Part shown: positions 7,308-16,100 of the stretch, piece by piece | How positions within the stretch are numbered: the first letter of the stretch is position 1 | How the letters are laid out: every line of letters starts with the position of its first letter | NCBI GenBank assembly: GCA_016705235.1 | Contig: JADIYP010000006.1 | Location: 1,178,001-1,242,000, forward strand | Reading direction: 5' to 3' | DNA from: Candidatus Leptovillus affinis | GTDB taxonomy: Bacteria > Chloroflexota > Anaerolineae > Promineifilales > Promineifilaceae | Length of the DNA stretch: 64,000 nucleotides | Position numbers and translations under genes: made by a program | Notes under the pieces: model-generated | Databases searched by the model: none | The model's input: the letters and a program-made list of their open reading frames with translations, nothing else | Told to the model about the DNA's origin: nothing

Positions 7308-8186
7308 TCACTCTCGATAATCATTGGGCATGCGCCGGTTGATCAGCTCCGCCAGCAGGCCAATCACAAAGACCTGGAAGGCCGTCATGACGATGACCAG
7401 CGTGCTGATGTCGGCGATTTGGCCGGTGACGAGCAGTGTGGACGTGCCCCAGGCTATGCCCAATATCAGCAGCCACAAACTGAGGGGCAGGAACAGCTTC
7501 AACGGCGCAAAGTACAGCCCAATTCGCAAAACGAGCTTCATAAAGTTGATGGTGTCATGAATGGGGCGGATTTTTGATTTGCCCACCCGCGCAAAATAAT
7601 CAATGGGCACGTACAGCACCAGGTATTGGTTGGTCAGCATGGCCAGGGTGATGGTGGTGGTGAAGGAAAACTGGTTGGGCAAAATGTTGAAAAAGCGCAA
7701 GGCCACCTCGCGCCGGAAGACACGCAGGCCAGAATTCAGGTCGGGGATGGGTTCGTTGGCGACGTAGGCGGCCAGGCGGCCCAGCGCCCATTTAGCCGGC
7801 CGCCGCACCAGCGGAATATGCACATTGTCGCCAATGCGCGCGCCCACCACCATGTCGTACCCTTCGCCGGTGAGCAAATTCACCAGTTGGGGAATGCGCT
7901 GATTGGGATACGTGCCATCGGCGTCGGTGATGCAGATGATGTCGTGCTGGGCGTGGCGGATGCCGGTTTTGAGGGCCGCGCCGTAACCTTTGTTGACCCG
8001 GTGGCGCAGGAGAGTGACGGGGTATTGGGCGGCGATAACGGCCGTGTCATCCGCCGACCCATCATCCACCACAATCACCTCAAACGGCCCGCCCGCCTGG
8101 GCCATATCGGCCAGCAGCGCTTCCAACACCGGCCCCAGACCGTGTTCTTCGTTATACGCGGGAATGACAATTGAAACAGGTTCCAT
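7308..8186 (-). CDS. GT2 family glycosyltransferase (DPM1/GtrB-like) with two C-terminal membrane segments
   Basis: A 292-residue protein. A GT-A fold domain starts SIVIPAYNEEHG, with the nucleotide-sugar loop VVDDGSADDTAV, the catalytic DxD in ITDADGTYP, and the DLNSGLRVFRR segment typical of dolichyl/polyprenyl-phosphate sugar transferases. Two hydrophobic helices (about 225-250 and 257-282) anchor it in the membrane. Likely role: transfer of a sugar from a nucleotide sugar to polyprenyl phosphate for cell-surface glycans. The ATG at 8186 follows GGGAGA by 6 bases. The neighbouring flippase-like gene (8282-9337) supports an envelope glycan role. Some homologues transfer sugars to other lipids, so the acceptor is uncertain. 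Confidence 0.88.
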   Translation of the reverse strand: MEPVSIVIPAYNEEHGLGPVLEALLADMAQAGGPFEVIVVDDGSADDTAVIAAQYPVTLLRHRVNKGYGAALKTGIRHAQHDIICITDADGTYPNQRIPQLVNLLTGEGYDMVVGARIGDNVHIPLVRRPAKWALGRLAAYVANEPIPDLNSGLRVFRREVALRFFNILPNQFSFTTTITLAMLTNQYLVLYVPIDYFARVGKSKIRPIHDTINFMKLVLRIGLYFAPLKLFLPLSLWLLILGIAWGTSTLLVTGQIADISTLVIVMTAFQVFVIGLLAELINRRMPNDYRE

Positions 8187-8199
8187 AAATATCTCCCAA

Positions 8200-8233
8200 A
8201 GACCCTAAGGGTTTTTCAAAACCTTTAGGGTCT
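8200..8233. repeat. AGACCCTAAGGGTTTT hairpin, copy 1
   Basis: Left arm 8200-8215 and right arm 8218-8233 pair with one mismatch across 16 bases and a tiny loop. It lies between the flippase-like gene and the GT2 gene. Related copies occur at 20710-20769 and 38027-38086. Confidence 0.7.
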
Positions 8234-8281
8234 ACGGCCGTAAGCATAACCCATAGCCCAGTCAACACAAAAAATCCGCGT

Positions 8282-9337
8282 TCATCCGCGGCCCGTCCCC
8301 TTCTTACGCAAATCCGACCAGCGCAGCCCGGCAGCCGCCATGTAAACCGCGCCAAAAATCGTGCTGGACAGCCAAAACGTGGCGTGTACAACCACCGTGT
8401 AAGCCGTGGCCAGCGCTTCGCCCACGCCCAGAAAACGCAGCACGGCAATGATCGGCAAATCGAACGTGCCCACAAAGCCGGGCGCGGAAGGCAAAATCGT
8501 CGCCAGATTGACGACGCCGTTGGTTAACATCAGGCCCACAAAACTGACCTGGAAGGGGAAGGCGCGCATGACAAGCCAATATTTGGCCGTTTCCACCAGC
8601 CAGATGAGCATGGAGATGAGGATAACGGCCGTTACCCCCCGCCCACTCCGCAGCGCCGCCAAGCCCTGCAAAAAACGGCCGCTCACGCCCAACACGCCAT
8701 CCCGCCAACGCCCCGGCACAAATCGGTTCGTCGCCCACGTCGCCAGCCGCAGCGCCCGCTCCGGCTGTAACGCCAGAGCCACAAACACCGCCAGCAGCCC
8801 AAAAAACAACACGCTGGCCGACATAACCAGCGCCTGCACCGGCAAGCCAGGCAAATCCAGCAGCGGCAAAGCCACAAACACCAACGCCAGTACCGCCAGT
8901 CCGTCAAACACCCGCTCCACCAGCAGCGTCGCCAGCGCGCCGCTAACCGGCACGTCTTCCATCTCGTGCAGGGCCAGCACCCGCAGCAGCTCGCCGATGC
9001 GGAAGGGGTAAATGTTGTTGCCCAGGTAGCCCAACATCACGATGCCGTATAAGCGCCACCAGGCGACGCGCTTGAGCGGGGCAATCAACACCTGCCAGCG
9101 CCAGGCGCGCAGCCCCACGGTGACAAAGTAGGCCAGCACGGTGGGCAGCAGCCAGGCGTAATTGGCCCCGCGCAAATTTTGCCAGACATCGCCCAGGCGC
9201 ATGTTGCGCAGCGCCAGCCACAAAAAGGCCACGCTGATGAGCAGGCCCAGGCCAAGCTGCCATTGTTTACTGCGGCGGGTGGTGGGGGGAAACGGCCGTT
9301 TCCCCCCTTCTGTCATCTCATCCAATGATCGCTCCAT
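8282..9337 (-). CDS. Lysylphosphatidylglycerol synthase / flippase-like integral membrane protein (UPF0104 type)
   Basis: About 351 residues with eight or so hydrophobic helices. Family signatures include RAWRWQVLI, GYLGNNIYPFRIGELLRV, LATLLVERVFDGLAVL, and the C-terminal LPSAPGFVGTFD with later VVVHATFWL. This is the transmembrane domain found in MprF-type flippases and in the AglD-like proteins associated with polyprenyl-sugar pathways. With the GT2 gene just downstream, a role in lipid-linked sugar handling is likely but inferred. Start choice is uncertain: ATG 9337 lacks a clear ribosome site, and the in-frame extension to 9430 runs into a dispersed repeat, so it is rejected. Confidence 0.8.
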   Translation of the reverse strand: MERSLDEMTEGGKRPFPPTTRRSKQWQLGLGLLISVAFLWLALRNMRLGDVWQNLRGANYAWLLPTVLAYFVTVGLRAWRWQVLIAPLKRVAWWRLYGIVMLGYLGNNIYPFRIGELLRVLALHEMEDVPVSGALATLLVERVFDGLAVLALVFVALPLLDLPGLPVQALVMSASVLFFGLLAVFVALALQPERALRLATWATNRFVPGRWRDGVLGVSGRFLQGLAALRSGRGVTAVILISMLIWLVETAKYWLVMRAFPFQVSFVGLMLTNGVVNLATILPSAPGFVGTFDLPIIAVLRFLGVGEALATAYTVVVHATFWLSSTIFGAVYMAAAGLRWSDLRKKGTGRG

Positions 9338-9388
9338 GCGATTGGACCAATCTTTTTGGTCTTTAAGAAAACAATCAGGTAATGAGCT

Positions 9389-9480
9389 GGTCATTCTGAG
9401 CGGAGTCTTCGGAGCGAAGAATCCCCACACCTAGGTCATTCCAAACAAATGGGATGCTTCGGAGGACCTCAGTATGACAC
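9389..9480. repeat. GTCATTCTGAGC-type palindromic element, copy 2
   Basis: It starts GGTCATTCTGAGCGGAGTC, has GGAGCGAAGAATCCCC and GGGATGCTTCGGAGGACC inside, and ends CTCAGTATGACAC. The outer ends pair imperfectly. GATTGG(A/T)CCAATC palindromes lie on both sides at 9340-9352 and 9520-9532. Confidence 0.75.
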
Positions 9481-9566
9481 GTCTCTCGATTACCGGATAA
9501 ATTTTTCAATCTACAATGAGATTGGTCCAATCTAAAGGTTCCACGTCCTAATCATATGCCGAAACA

Positions 9567-9619
9567 AAAGCCGCACCAACAGGACCATAGCCACAAAACG
9601 GCCGTATTCGCGGCTTTTT
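9567..9619 (+). terminator. Possible intrinsic terminator in the flippase / DUF5107 intergenic region
   Basis: AAAGCCGC (from 9567) pairs with GCGGCTTT (to 9617) and is followed by a short T run. The long loop contains an ACGGCCGT octamer. No gene ends just before it on the plus strand, so the assignment is weak. Apart from this and the repeats, nothing else is seen in 9338-9712. Confidence 0.35.
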
Positions 9620-9712
9620 TATAGACACAGACAGGTCAATTGTCTCATAATAAAACTGAGCGCGCCGCCGGGCGCGTCGTGCCCCGACCGATGCGCGCCC
9701 AAGGAGCCTGAC

Positions 9713-11140
9713 ATGAAACGAATCGTCTTACTGTTTGCCCTGTTTTTTGTAGCCTTAACCTCTTTAGGGCTGCTGCTGGCGCAAGAATTAACCCCGCGCG
9801 CCTATCTGCCCATCGTCGAAAGCAATCCCGCGCCCACGCCGCCGCCGCCCGGCGCGCCCACCATCGTCACCGGCACGCTCACCATCAACGCCTACCAATA
9901 TGATCACCCCGACTGTCAGATTGCCACCCTGCCCGGCGATTTTGTCTATCCCTACCCGCGCCTGAACCACGACTGCGTTTTCCAGAAGCCGATTGTGGCA
10001 CGGCCGTTTCAGGCCATCACGCTGGAGAATGAGTACACGGCCGTTACCGTCCTGCCCGAATTAGGCGGCCGCCTCTACCGCTGGCTGGACAAAACCACCG
10101 GGCGGCAGCTTTTCTACAACAACCCGGTCCTCAAACCGACCGCCTGGGGACATCGCGGCTGGTGGCTGGCCACCGGCGGCATCGAGTGGGCCTTTCCCAC
10201 CGATGAACACGGCCTGAACGAGTACCGCCCCTGGGTCGCAGAAACGGCCGTTACCACCGACACCGCCGCCATCACCCTCAGCGACCTCGAAGACCAGACC
10301 GGCATGACCGTCGGCGTGACCCTGACCCTGGACGCCGATCACAGCTACCTGACCATCGAACCCTGGGTGGAAAACCAGACCGCCAGTGCCCACACTTACC
10401 AATACTGGCTCAACGCCATGATCGCCCTGGACAACAACCAGGCTACCGATGCCGTCGAATTCATCCTGCCCGCCAACGAAATCGTCATCCACTCCACCGG
10501 CGACCCGCAAATTCCCGGCGAACACAGCGTGATTAGCTGGCCGGAGTATAACGGCCGTTTCCTCAACCTCTACAACACCTGGAATGGCTGGATTGGCTTC
10601 TTCGCGCCCAACATCCTGGCCGGTTACAGCGGCATCTACGACCATAACGTCAACCAGGGATTGCTGCGCGTGATGGATACGGCCGTCGTCCCCGGCCACA
10701 AATTCTTCGGCCCGGCCACGCTCGGCTCCGGCCTGTGGACCGACGACGACAGCACCTACGTGGAAATGTGGAGCAGCGGCGTCACCGCTGACTTCTGGAC
10801 CTACACCAGCCTGGACGCCGGGCAGACGGCCCATTGGACCGAACGTTGGTATGCGGTGAGCGGCATCAGCGGCTTTTCGGCAGCCAACGAGTCTGGCGCG
10901 CTGCGCCTGGCGGAGACGTGGCAGGGGGTAGAGATGGAGGCGGCGGTAACGGCCGTTACCCCCGGCACGGTTCAGCTTTACGTCGATGGGCTATTGGCTG
11001 AAGAATGGCCTGTCAATCTGGTTCCGGGGCCGGCGTGGGTGATGTTGGGGCAACGGCCGTCTGGCGCTTCTGGACCGTTAGGCTTGCGGTTGGTGGACGG
11101 CAGCGGCGTCACCCTGCTCGCCACCGGCGTGACGCCATAA
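9713..11140 (+). CDS. Secreted DUF5107 domain protein
   Basis: A 475-residue exported protein. A signal peptide (about 1-24, cleavage after LLLAQ) is followed by YLPIV and a Pro-rich linker. The body shows the DUF5107 pattern: ITLENEYTAVTVLPELGGRLYRWLDK, a GHRGWW segment and GIEWAFPT. This resembles galactose mutarotase-like beta-sandwiches used for carbohydrate binding or hydrolysis, but no catalytic residue can be assigned. The C-terminal ~80 residues look like a separate beta domain. GGAG sits 8 bases before the ATG. It has eight or so ACGGCCGT octamers, read mostly as Thr-Ala-Val. A strong terminator follows directly, so it is probably transcribed alone. Confidence 0.82.
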   Translation: MKRIVLLFALFFVALTSLGLLLAQELTPRAYLPIVESNPAPTPPPPGAPTIVTGTLTINAYQYDHPDCQIATLPGDFVYPYPRLNHDCVFQKPIVARPFQAITLENEYTAVTVLPELGGRLYRWLDKTTGRQLFYNNPVLKPTAWGHRGWWLATGGIEWAFPTDEHGLNEYRPWVAETAVTTDTAAITLSDLEDQTGMTVGVTLTLDADHSYLTIEPWVENQTASAHTYQYWLNAMIALDNNQATDAVEFILPANEIVIHSTGDPQIPGEHSVISWPEYNGRFLNLYNTWNGWIGFFAPNILAGYSGIYDHNVNQGLLRVMDTAVVPGHKFFGPATLGSGLWTDDDSTYVEMWSSGVTADFWTYTSLDAGQTAHWTERWYAVSGISGFSAANESGALRLAETWQGVEMEAAVTAVTPGTVQLYVDGLLAEEWPVNLVPGPAWVMLGQRPSGASGPLGLRLVDGSGVTLLATGVTP

Positions 11141-11183
11141 AAAAACCCGGCCGATGGCGCAGCGCCCACCGGCCGGGTTTTCC
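11141..11183 (+). terminator. Strong intrinsic terminator after the DUF5107 gene
   Basis: AAAACCCGGCC... pairs with GGCCGGGTTTT over about 12 bp around a GC-rich loop. Because both A and T runs flank it, it can serve both this gene and the convergent DUF4177 gene. Confidence 0.85.
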
Positions 11184-11205
11184 TTTATTCACATCTGTTA
11201 TTTTG

Positions 11206-11445
11206 TCACCTTGTCGCCTTATCAGGGATAAAAAGCGGCTCTACGGCCGTTTTCTCCCTCTGCGACTCCCGCTCAAAAATAATCTCAAAGTAGCGGGCGC
11301 TGCCATAAATACCGGTTCCTGGCGCGAAGATTTGCACCAACCGCCAGCCATCCAGCGCATACTTCTCGATGATCTCGTGATAATCCCACTCCGGATTGCC
11401 GGAGAAAAAACGCAGCTCAACACGGACAAACTTATATTCAAACAT
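11206..11445 (-). CDS. DUF4177 domain protein
   Basis: A small protein of 79 residues. MFEYKFVRVELRFF at the N-terminus, followed by YHEIIEKYALDGWRLVQIF and the end strand YFEIIFER, is the DUF4177 pattern: a two-strand, helix, two-strand fold with a conserved DGWRL segment. Function is unknown for the family. The ATG at 11445 follows AAGGAG by 6 bases; the in-frame upstream codons to 11481 are rejected. It converges on the DUF5107 gene and shares the bidirectional terminator. Confidence 0.8.
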   Translation of the reverse strand: MFEYKFVRVELRFFSGNPEWDYHEIIEKYALDGWRLVQIFAPGTGIYGSARYFEIIFERESQREKTAVEPLFIPDKATR

Positions 11446-11633
11446 GATCGGCTCCTTTTTTGCCGGACAAAGCCCCGGCAAGACTATTATCCAATACGCA
11501 AAACCTGAACCATAGTTACGTTTTGGTTTTGCCCTGATTTATGCTAATATCTTCATGGTTATGTGAAGCAAACATAAATTTCGCGTCAGGGCGAACAAAC
11601 CGCCAGACACGCAATCACCCGGAGAGCAAGGAT

Positions 11634-12296
11634 ATGACCGACCTGGACCCGACCCGCGCCGAAATGCTAGGCAATTTAATCCGTGAAGCCCGCCTCTATG
11701 CCGGTCGCGAGCCTGGAGAATGCGCCGACGTGCTGAGCATATCAGCAGAAGCATACGAACAAGTAGAAGCAGGCGAATATGCGGTCTCTTTGCCAGACCT
11801 GGAAGCGCTGGCCTTATTCCTAAAAGTGCCGATGGGCTACTTTTGGGGACGAAATGAACTGCTGAAACCGCGACCGGTGGATTACAAAAGCCTGATCACG
11901 CTGCGCCACCGAGTCATCGGCGTGATGTTGCGCCAACTGCGCCTCCAGGCGCGCCAAACGCAAAAAGAGTTCGCCGACATTTTGGGCGTCGATGAAGCCG
12001 CCATCACAGCGTATGAAACGGGGAATACGGCCGTTCCCTACCTCCACCTGGAACAAATCAGCCGTCAACTGGATGTGCCCATCACCTACTTTGTGGATGA
12101 CCAACACGGCCCACTCGGCCGCCACGAAGCCGAACAACGCCTGCAAAAAATCTTCAGCGAACTCAACCCAGACATGCAGGCATTCCTGGCCAATCCCAGC
12201 AACGTCACGTACATGGGCACCGCTAAAATCATGAGCGAGATGGACGTGCAGCGCCTGCGCCAGGTTGCGGAAAGTATTTTGGACATCACGTTCTAG
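11634..12296 (+). CDS. Transcriptional regulator with two XRE-type HTH domains
   Basis: A 220-residue cytoplasmic protein with two successive Cro/CI-like helix-turn-helix domains (about 10-65 and 82-137). Both carry the family pattern: REARLYAGREPGECADVLSI with YEQVEAGEY, then RQLRLQARQTQKEFADILGV with AYETGNTAVP. Each ends in a Pro-x-x-Tyr-Phe segment (PMGYF, PITYF), so the protein looks like an internal duplication. The C-terminal ~75 residues are helical and may dimerise or bind a ligand. The ATG at 11634 follows GGAG and AAGG. Target genes are unknown; the TPR gene downstream is separated by a hairpin with a T run. Confidence 0.85.
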   Translation: MTDLDPTRAEMLGNLIREARLYAGREPGECADVLSISAEAYEQVEAGEYAVSLPDLEALALFLKVPMGYFWGRNELLKPRPVDYKSLITLRHRVIGVMLRQLRLQARQTQKEFADILGVDEAAITAYETGNTAVPYLHLEQISRQLDVPITYFVDDQHGPLGRHEAEQRLQKIFSELNPDMQAFLANPSNVTYMGTAKIMSEMDVQRLRQVAESILDITF

Positions 12297-12375
12297 CCGC
12301 CGCTTCAGCTGCGGCCAATGACCCATTTCCTAATGGCTGATGGCGCAAAGAGGGTTACAATTTAAACATCTGAGT

Positions 12376-12399
12376 GGCAGCATCTAGCTGCCATTTTTT
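12376..12399 (+). terminator. Small terminator-like hairpin before the TPR gene
   Basis: GGCAG-CATCTAG-CTGCC is followed by A and six T. It lies 80 bases after the HTH regulator stop and 20 bases before the TPR gene start, so it can terminate the regulator or attenuate the TPR gene. Confidence 0.65.
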
Positions 12400-12417
12400 G
12401 TAATCTGAGGGTGACAT

Positions 12418-12966
12418 ATGACTACAGCAGCAACGCCAGAAAGTTTAAAAGATGAAGGATTGCGCCAGTTCCAGCGCGGAGATTATGACGCGGCGTTGGC
12501 AACATTTGACACGGCCGTTTCCGCTTTCGCCGCCGCCGACAACCCCACCGGACAGGCGGAAATGTACAACAACATCGGCGTGATTCATCGCCTGCGCGGC
12601 CATCATGAAGACGCGCTACGCGCCTTTGACAACGCCCAAACCTGCTGCGCCGCCGCCAACGACGACAACCGGCGCGCCCAGGTTTTGGGTAACATGGGCG
12701 ACCTCTACAAAGACCAGGGCGACCGTGAACAAGCGGCCCGCTGTTACAGCGACGCCGCCGCTTTGTTCGCCCAAACCGGCGACCGCGACAAACAAAGCCA
12801 GGTGCTGCGTGCCTTTAGCCTCATGCGGATGCGCCAGGGCAAGTGGTACGAAGCCATGCTGCGGATGAAGGAAAGCCTCACGGTTAAACCAAATCGCGGT
12901 CTGTTTGGCGGCATGTTTCTGGCCATGCTTCGGTTTGCCCTGAAGTTGTTTGGCCACACAGATTAA
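12418..12966 (+). CDS. Tetratricopeptide repeat protein
   Basis: A 182-residue protein with three to four TPR-like units (about 10-150), for example GLRQFQRGDYDAALATFDTA, AEMYNNIGVIHRLRGHHEDA and AQVLGNMGDLYKDQGDREQA, each with the small-residue pattern at positions 8 and 20. The C-terminus (GLFGGMFLAMLRFALKLFG) is hydrophobic and may touch the membrane. TPRs mediate protein-protein contacts; no partner is evident. It starts at ATG 12418 with GAGGGTG upstream. It stands downstream of the double-HTH regulator, with a hairpin between them. Confidence 0.82.
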   Translation: MTTAATPESLKDEGLRQFQRGDYDAALATFDTAVSAFAAADNPTGQAEMYNNIGVIHRLRGHHEDALRAFDNAQTCCAAANDDNRRAQVLGNMGDLYKDQGDREQAARCYSDAAALFAQTGDRDKQSQVLRAFSLMRMRQGKWYEAMLRMKESLTVKPNRGLFGGMFLAMLRFALKLFGHTD

Positions 12967-12979
12967 GCGCGCCGGCACA

Positions 12980-13018
12980 AAAAAATCAGGCGTTATTCCC
13001 AAGAATAACGCCTGAAGA
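12980..13018 (-). terminator. Intrinsic terminator for the 13050-13370 gene
   Basis: The stem TCAGGCGTTATTC / GAATAACGCCTGA (12986-12998 with 13003-13015) is followed on the minus strand by a run of seven T. It can also fold in the plus-strand transcript of the TPR gene, without a T run. Confidence 0.8.
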
Positions 13019-13049
13019 AGCAATCGACTTGCCAATTAGCAGCAAACCA

Positions 13050-13370
13050 CTACCCCGGTTCTTGCTGCCACTCATGCCACCGTTCCACCAAATTTAACCC
13101 CAATACCGGTCCCAACCAGCCGCAAGGCATTACCAATAGCGCTAACCAACCCAACGGTCCGCTGCGCAGGAAAGCACTCGGATCAATCAGAACCAGACTG
13201 GGGTCGAGTCCTGCGGACACCGCCAACTGGACAAACAGCGCCTGGGAAAGCATGAGAATCACCACCGTAATGAGGGAGACAGTGAAAACAGATAACCAAC
13301 TCCGGAGGCGCCACACGCCAACAGCAAGAATGACAATAATCGACCAGAAAGTCATATAAAAAATTGGCAT
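13050..13370 (-). CDS. Small integral membrane protein, unknown function
   Basis: A 106-residue protein with three hydrophobic helices (about 5-20, 26-48, 72-92) and a polar C-terminus (ERWHEWQQEPG). The ATG at 13370 follows AGGAGG by 7 bases, a strong ribosome site, and a terminator lies directly downstream, so this is a real single-gene unit. No family is recognised. The 275 bases between it and the next minus-strand gene hold that gene's terminator and nothing else I can identify. Confidence 0.7.
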   Translation of the reverse strand: MPIFYMTFWSIIVILAVGVWRLRSWLSVFTVSLITVVILMLSQALFVQLAVSAGLDPSLVLIDPSAFLRSGPLGWLALLVMPCGWLGPVLGLNLVERWHEWQQEPG

Positions 13371-13579
13371 CTCGTACCTCCTGATATCTTATGCGTTGGG
13401 ATCAAAAATAAAACGTCTCTGTTCGTACTTCTATTAAGCAGATTACCATGCGGGTGAAACATGCTGATGGACGGAAAACCAACGGCCGTACCACGAACAT
13501 CCTTCATGTCTTTCTTAACGATGAACGGCCGGCAAAAGTTCCCGATTTTTAGAAAACAGCGTCGTTTGCCAGAAACAAA

Positions 13580-13611
13580 AAAAGGGGTGGCCCGGACAGG
13601 CCACCCCTTGA
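13580..13611 (-). terminator. Intrinsic terminator for the surface beta-helix gene
   Basis: AAGGGGTGGCC / GGCCACCCCTT (13582-13592 with 13599-13609) is followed on the minus strand by a T run. It lies 35 bases after the stop of the gene at 13646. Confidence 0.85.
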
Positions 13612-13645
13612 GTGAGAAGGCAAAAATTGTTTACACAGACGCCAG

Positions 13646-15322
13646 TTATGCTCGACGGCGGCGCACGGCCATGAACGTCATGCCGGCCATCAAAGCCAAC
13701 AGGACAGCAACCGGCCAGAGCGTGAGGCTGGATTGTTGGCTAAAACTTTGCAGAGAAACGGCCGTTGGGTCCACCTCATTACCCACCATAAAATGACCAT
13801 CGCGGGCAATGCTGCCGGTTACAGAACACCCGGCCGTCGTGCAAGAAGCGTTTTGGTAATCCCAGCAAGCAGTATTACTCGCTGGCGAACACTCTAAGGG
13901 ATCCGTAATCGAATACAAACGGAAACCCGTCGGCCCCGGCGTAACCGAATCGCCCACAATTGTAATCAATCCGGAAACGGCGCTGGCTCGCGTACCACAG
14001 GCCGCATAATAATCTGAAACGCGCGCGCCCAAACCTTCAACCGTCCCGTTTCCAAACGGATTATTTACCCGACCCATGCCCACAATCACCTGAGTGCCGC
14101 CATTATCGGCCAAAGATGCCGCATCTAATGTCAGCGCTCCCGTTCCTTCACTGTAACTGACCACAGGGGCGCCCAATCGCTCCGTGAAGTCTGTGCCAAA
14201 GCCAGAGATAGTCGAAGCGCTCCAATAGTTACAGGTAACATTGGATGCGCCCGCAGATTTGGTGGCCGCATTGGCGCCCAGGTTCGTGTTAATGTTGTTC
14301 GCAAAAGCGTATAACGTACCGCCCGTCTGATCGAATGCCTTTTGATTGTTTTGGAAGCCATTACCAGAAGCGATCAATGTCCCATTCGAGACGCGCAGCG
14401 CCGAACTCCCGACAGCGACAAAATCACGAATAGTCGCAAATGAATCCTGAACAAGGGTTGTGCCCGCGCCGGATTGCAGAATACCGGCTGAACGCGAACC
14501 AACCGCACACGTTCCATCTAAAGTTACGGTGCTGAATGTCAAAACGCCGCTGCTCTGATTATCAATCATAGCCCCGCTGCAAGTGCCGCCGCCATTCTCA
14601 ATAATCGGGCTGTTAAATCCAGAAACCGTCACGCTCTTGCTGCCGGTCAGGGCTGCAACCACCCCGCCGCCCTGTGAATAAGTACCGTAAATAAAAATAG
14701 TCCCGTTGTCGGCCACATTTGTAAAGGCTTGCTGCAAAGCAGTCGTGCCGCTGTAGCAAGGCGCGTTGCCGCCGCAAGCGGTGTCATTGGAAACGTAAAC
14801 ATCTGTAGCCGCAGCCGCAATGGTCAGGCTGGTAGAAAATCCGTCCGACAGAGCCAGGTCTTCTAACTGCAATATATCCACCGGATACACACCGTTCGCG
14901 CTGGAAACAACGCCGACAAAATCTAAATTCTCGCCCAACAGTTTGGTGAAGGCATTGGGCGTACCCGCATATTCTGTTACCCGGCCAGAACCCATTGAAG
15001 GACAAGTTACTGCCCCACTATCAACTCCCTGATAACCACGCGTATAAATCGTGGAACGAGTCCCGGTCACGGATGCCGGAAATAATGAATCCATGCCAGA
15101 ATCTGAATAATAGAAACAAAGGCCAACTGTTGTTGTGGCCGATGCGGCCTTTAGGTTGTCAATGTTGAGGGTCGTGCTACCGCCGCTAGCGATGGAACTG
15201 GGGACAAAATAGGCATTGCCAATGGTAGCAGGCTCGTTGGTTTGCGCCGCCACGCTAGATACAGCAGAAAATAACATTACAATAAGAATTAATAAGACCA
15301 CAGCTTGCTTTCGATTTGCCAT
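13646..15322 (-). CDS. Surface-anchored beta-helix protein, unknown function
   Basis: A 558-residue exported protein. A signal peptide (1-26, cleavage after VAAQ) leads to a long Gly/Ser/Thr/Asn-rich body with short repeated strands such as NGTIFIYGTY, SVTVSGFNSPIIENGGGTC and LTFSTVTLDGTC. This is the pattern of a parallel beta-helix (pectate-lyase-like) adhesin or polymorphic outer protein. Several paired Cys may form disulfides. The C-terminus has one hydrophobic helix (LWPVAVLLALMAGMTFMAV) capped by RRRRA, a sorting- or anchor-like tripartite end. It contains very few ACGGCCGT octamers for its length, and its composition is more AT-rich than its neighbours, which may mean recent transfer. 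An exact enzymatic role is not supported. Confidence 0.72.
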   Translation of the reverse strand: MANRKQAVVLLILIVMLFSAVSSVAAQTNEPATIGNAYFVPSSIASGGSTTLNIDNLKAASATTTVGLCFYYSDSGMDSLFPASVTGTRSTIYTRGYQGVDSGAVTCPSMGSGRVTEYAGTPNAFTKLLGENLDFVGVVSSANGVYPVDILQLEDLALSDGFSTSLTIAAAATDVYVSNDTACGGNAPCYSGTTALQQAFTNVADNGTIFIYGTYSQGGGVVAALTGSKSVTVSGFNSPIIENGGGTCSGAMIDNQSSGVLTFSTVTLDGTCAVGSRSAGILQSGAGTTLVQDSFATIRDFVAVGSSALRVSNGTLIASGNGFQNNQKAFDQTGGTLYAFANNINTNLGANAATKSAGASNVTCNYWSASTISGFGTDFTERLGAPVVSYSEGTGALTLDAASLADNGGTQVIVGMGRVNNPFGNGTVEGLGARVSDYYAACGTRASAVSGLITIVGDSVTPGPTGFRLYSITDPLECSPASNTACWDYQNASCTTAGCSVTGSIARDGHFMVGNEVDPTAVSLQSFSQQSSLTLWPVAVLLALMAGMTFMAVRRRRA

Positions 15323-15604
15323 TGTTTACTCCTCGGTTAACACCTTTATTAAAAGTTTAAAAATCCTCGCCTCTTTTTTCTGACGTAGAGGTAGAATGAA
15401 ACAAATCCTATTGTGCCCTTTTGCAAGACAGAATGAATAGTACCTCTGTACGTGAATGGTTTAAGAATGGTTATAATTTGGTTGGCTTTTGCAGTCTCGT
15501 TTAGATTTCCTCAAGTTTGACCCCATTTCCATTCAATCTGTAGGCACTGCATAGGCGTCTTGCACGTATTTCATGGCAATAATTTGACATAAAGGAGCAA
15601 CAAA
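15323..15604. other. Intergenic region, promoters for two divergent genes
   Basis: It is AT-rich (unlike most of the window) and lies between the divergent surface protein and peroxiredoxin genes. No hairpin, repeat or small gene is convincing here. AAAGGAG at 15592 is the ribosome site of the peroxiredoxin. Confidence 0.4.
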
Positions 15605-16063
15605 ATGATAGAAATTGGTGAACTTGCCCCAGAATTTGAACTTACGTCCGCCGAAAATGAACGCGTGAAGCTGTCTGATTTTCGCGGACAGCGGGTGGTG
15701 TTGTTTTTCTACCCGAAGGCGGCCACTCCCGGCTGCACCACACAGGCATGTGGCTTTCGAGATAATTACGCTGTCATCACCGAGCATAATGCCACCGTGG
15801 TTGGCATCAGCCCGGATGAGCCGCCTGCGCTGGCCAAATGGAAAAGCGAAGAGCATTTCCCTTACCCGCTTTTGTCGGATTCTGACCATGCCGTTGCCGA
15901 AGCATATGGCGCATGGGGCGAGCGAAAGATGTACGGCCGTTCCTATATGGGCATCATTCGCAGTCACTTCCTCATTGACGAAGAAGGGAAACTGGCCGAT
16001 ATCCAGATAAAGGTCAGCCCGGAAAAAAGCATTGAATTGGCTTTAAAAGCGTTGGGGGGATAA
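15605..16063 (+). CDS. bcp: Peroxiredoxin, Bcp/PrxQ type
   Basis: A 152-residue cytosolic thiol peroxidase. The active-site segment PKAATPGCTTQAC holds the peroxidatic Cys and, five residues on, the resolving Cys, the alpha2-type arrangement of Bcp/PrxQ. Other family marks are FELTSAENERVKLSDFRGQRVVLFFYP at the start, VVGISPDEPPALAKW and the late FLIDEEGKLADI. It reduces hydrogen peroxide and alkyl hydroperoxides using thioredoxin. The ATG follows AAAGGAG by 7 bases. It is monocistronic in appearance; a GCGTGATGCGTGA hairpin follows at 16101. Confidence 0.93.
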   Translation: MIEIGELAPEFELTSAENERVKLSDFRGQRVVLFFYPKAATPGCTTQACGFRDNYAVITEHNATVVGISPDEPPALAKWKSEEHFPYPLLSDSDHAVAEAYGAWGERKMYGRSYMGIIRSHFLIDEEGKLADIQIKVSPEKSIELALKALGG

Positions 16064-16100
16064 AAGTAGCTCTTTAGGGATTCAGGGGGTTGATGTTCAA

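Noticed and set aside
9338..9430. N-terminal extension of the flippase-like protein to 9430
   Set aside because: It would translate a dispersed palindromic repeat and has no ribosome site.
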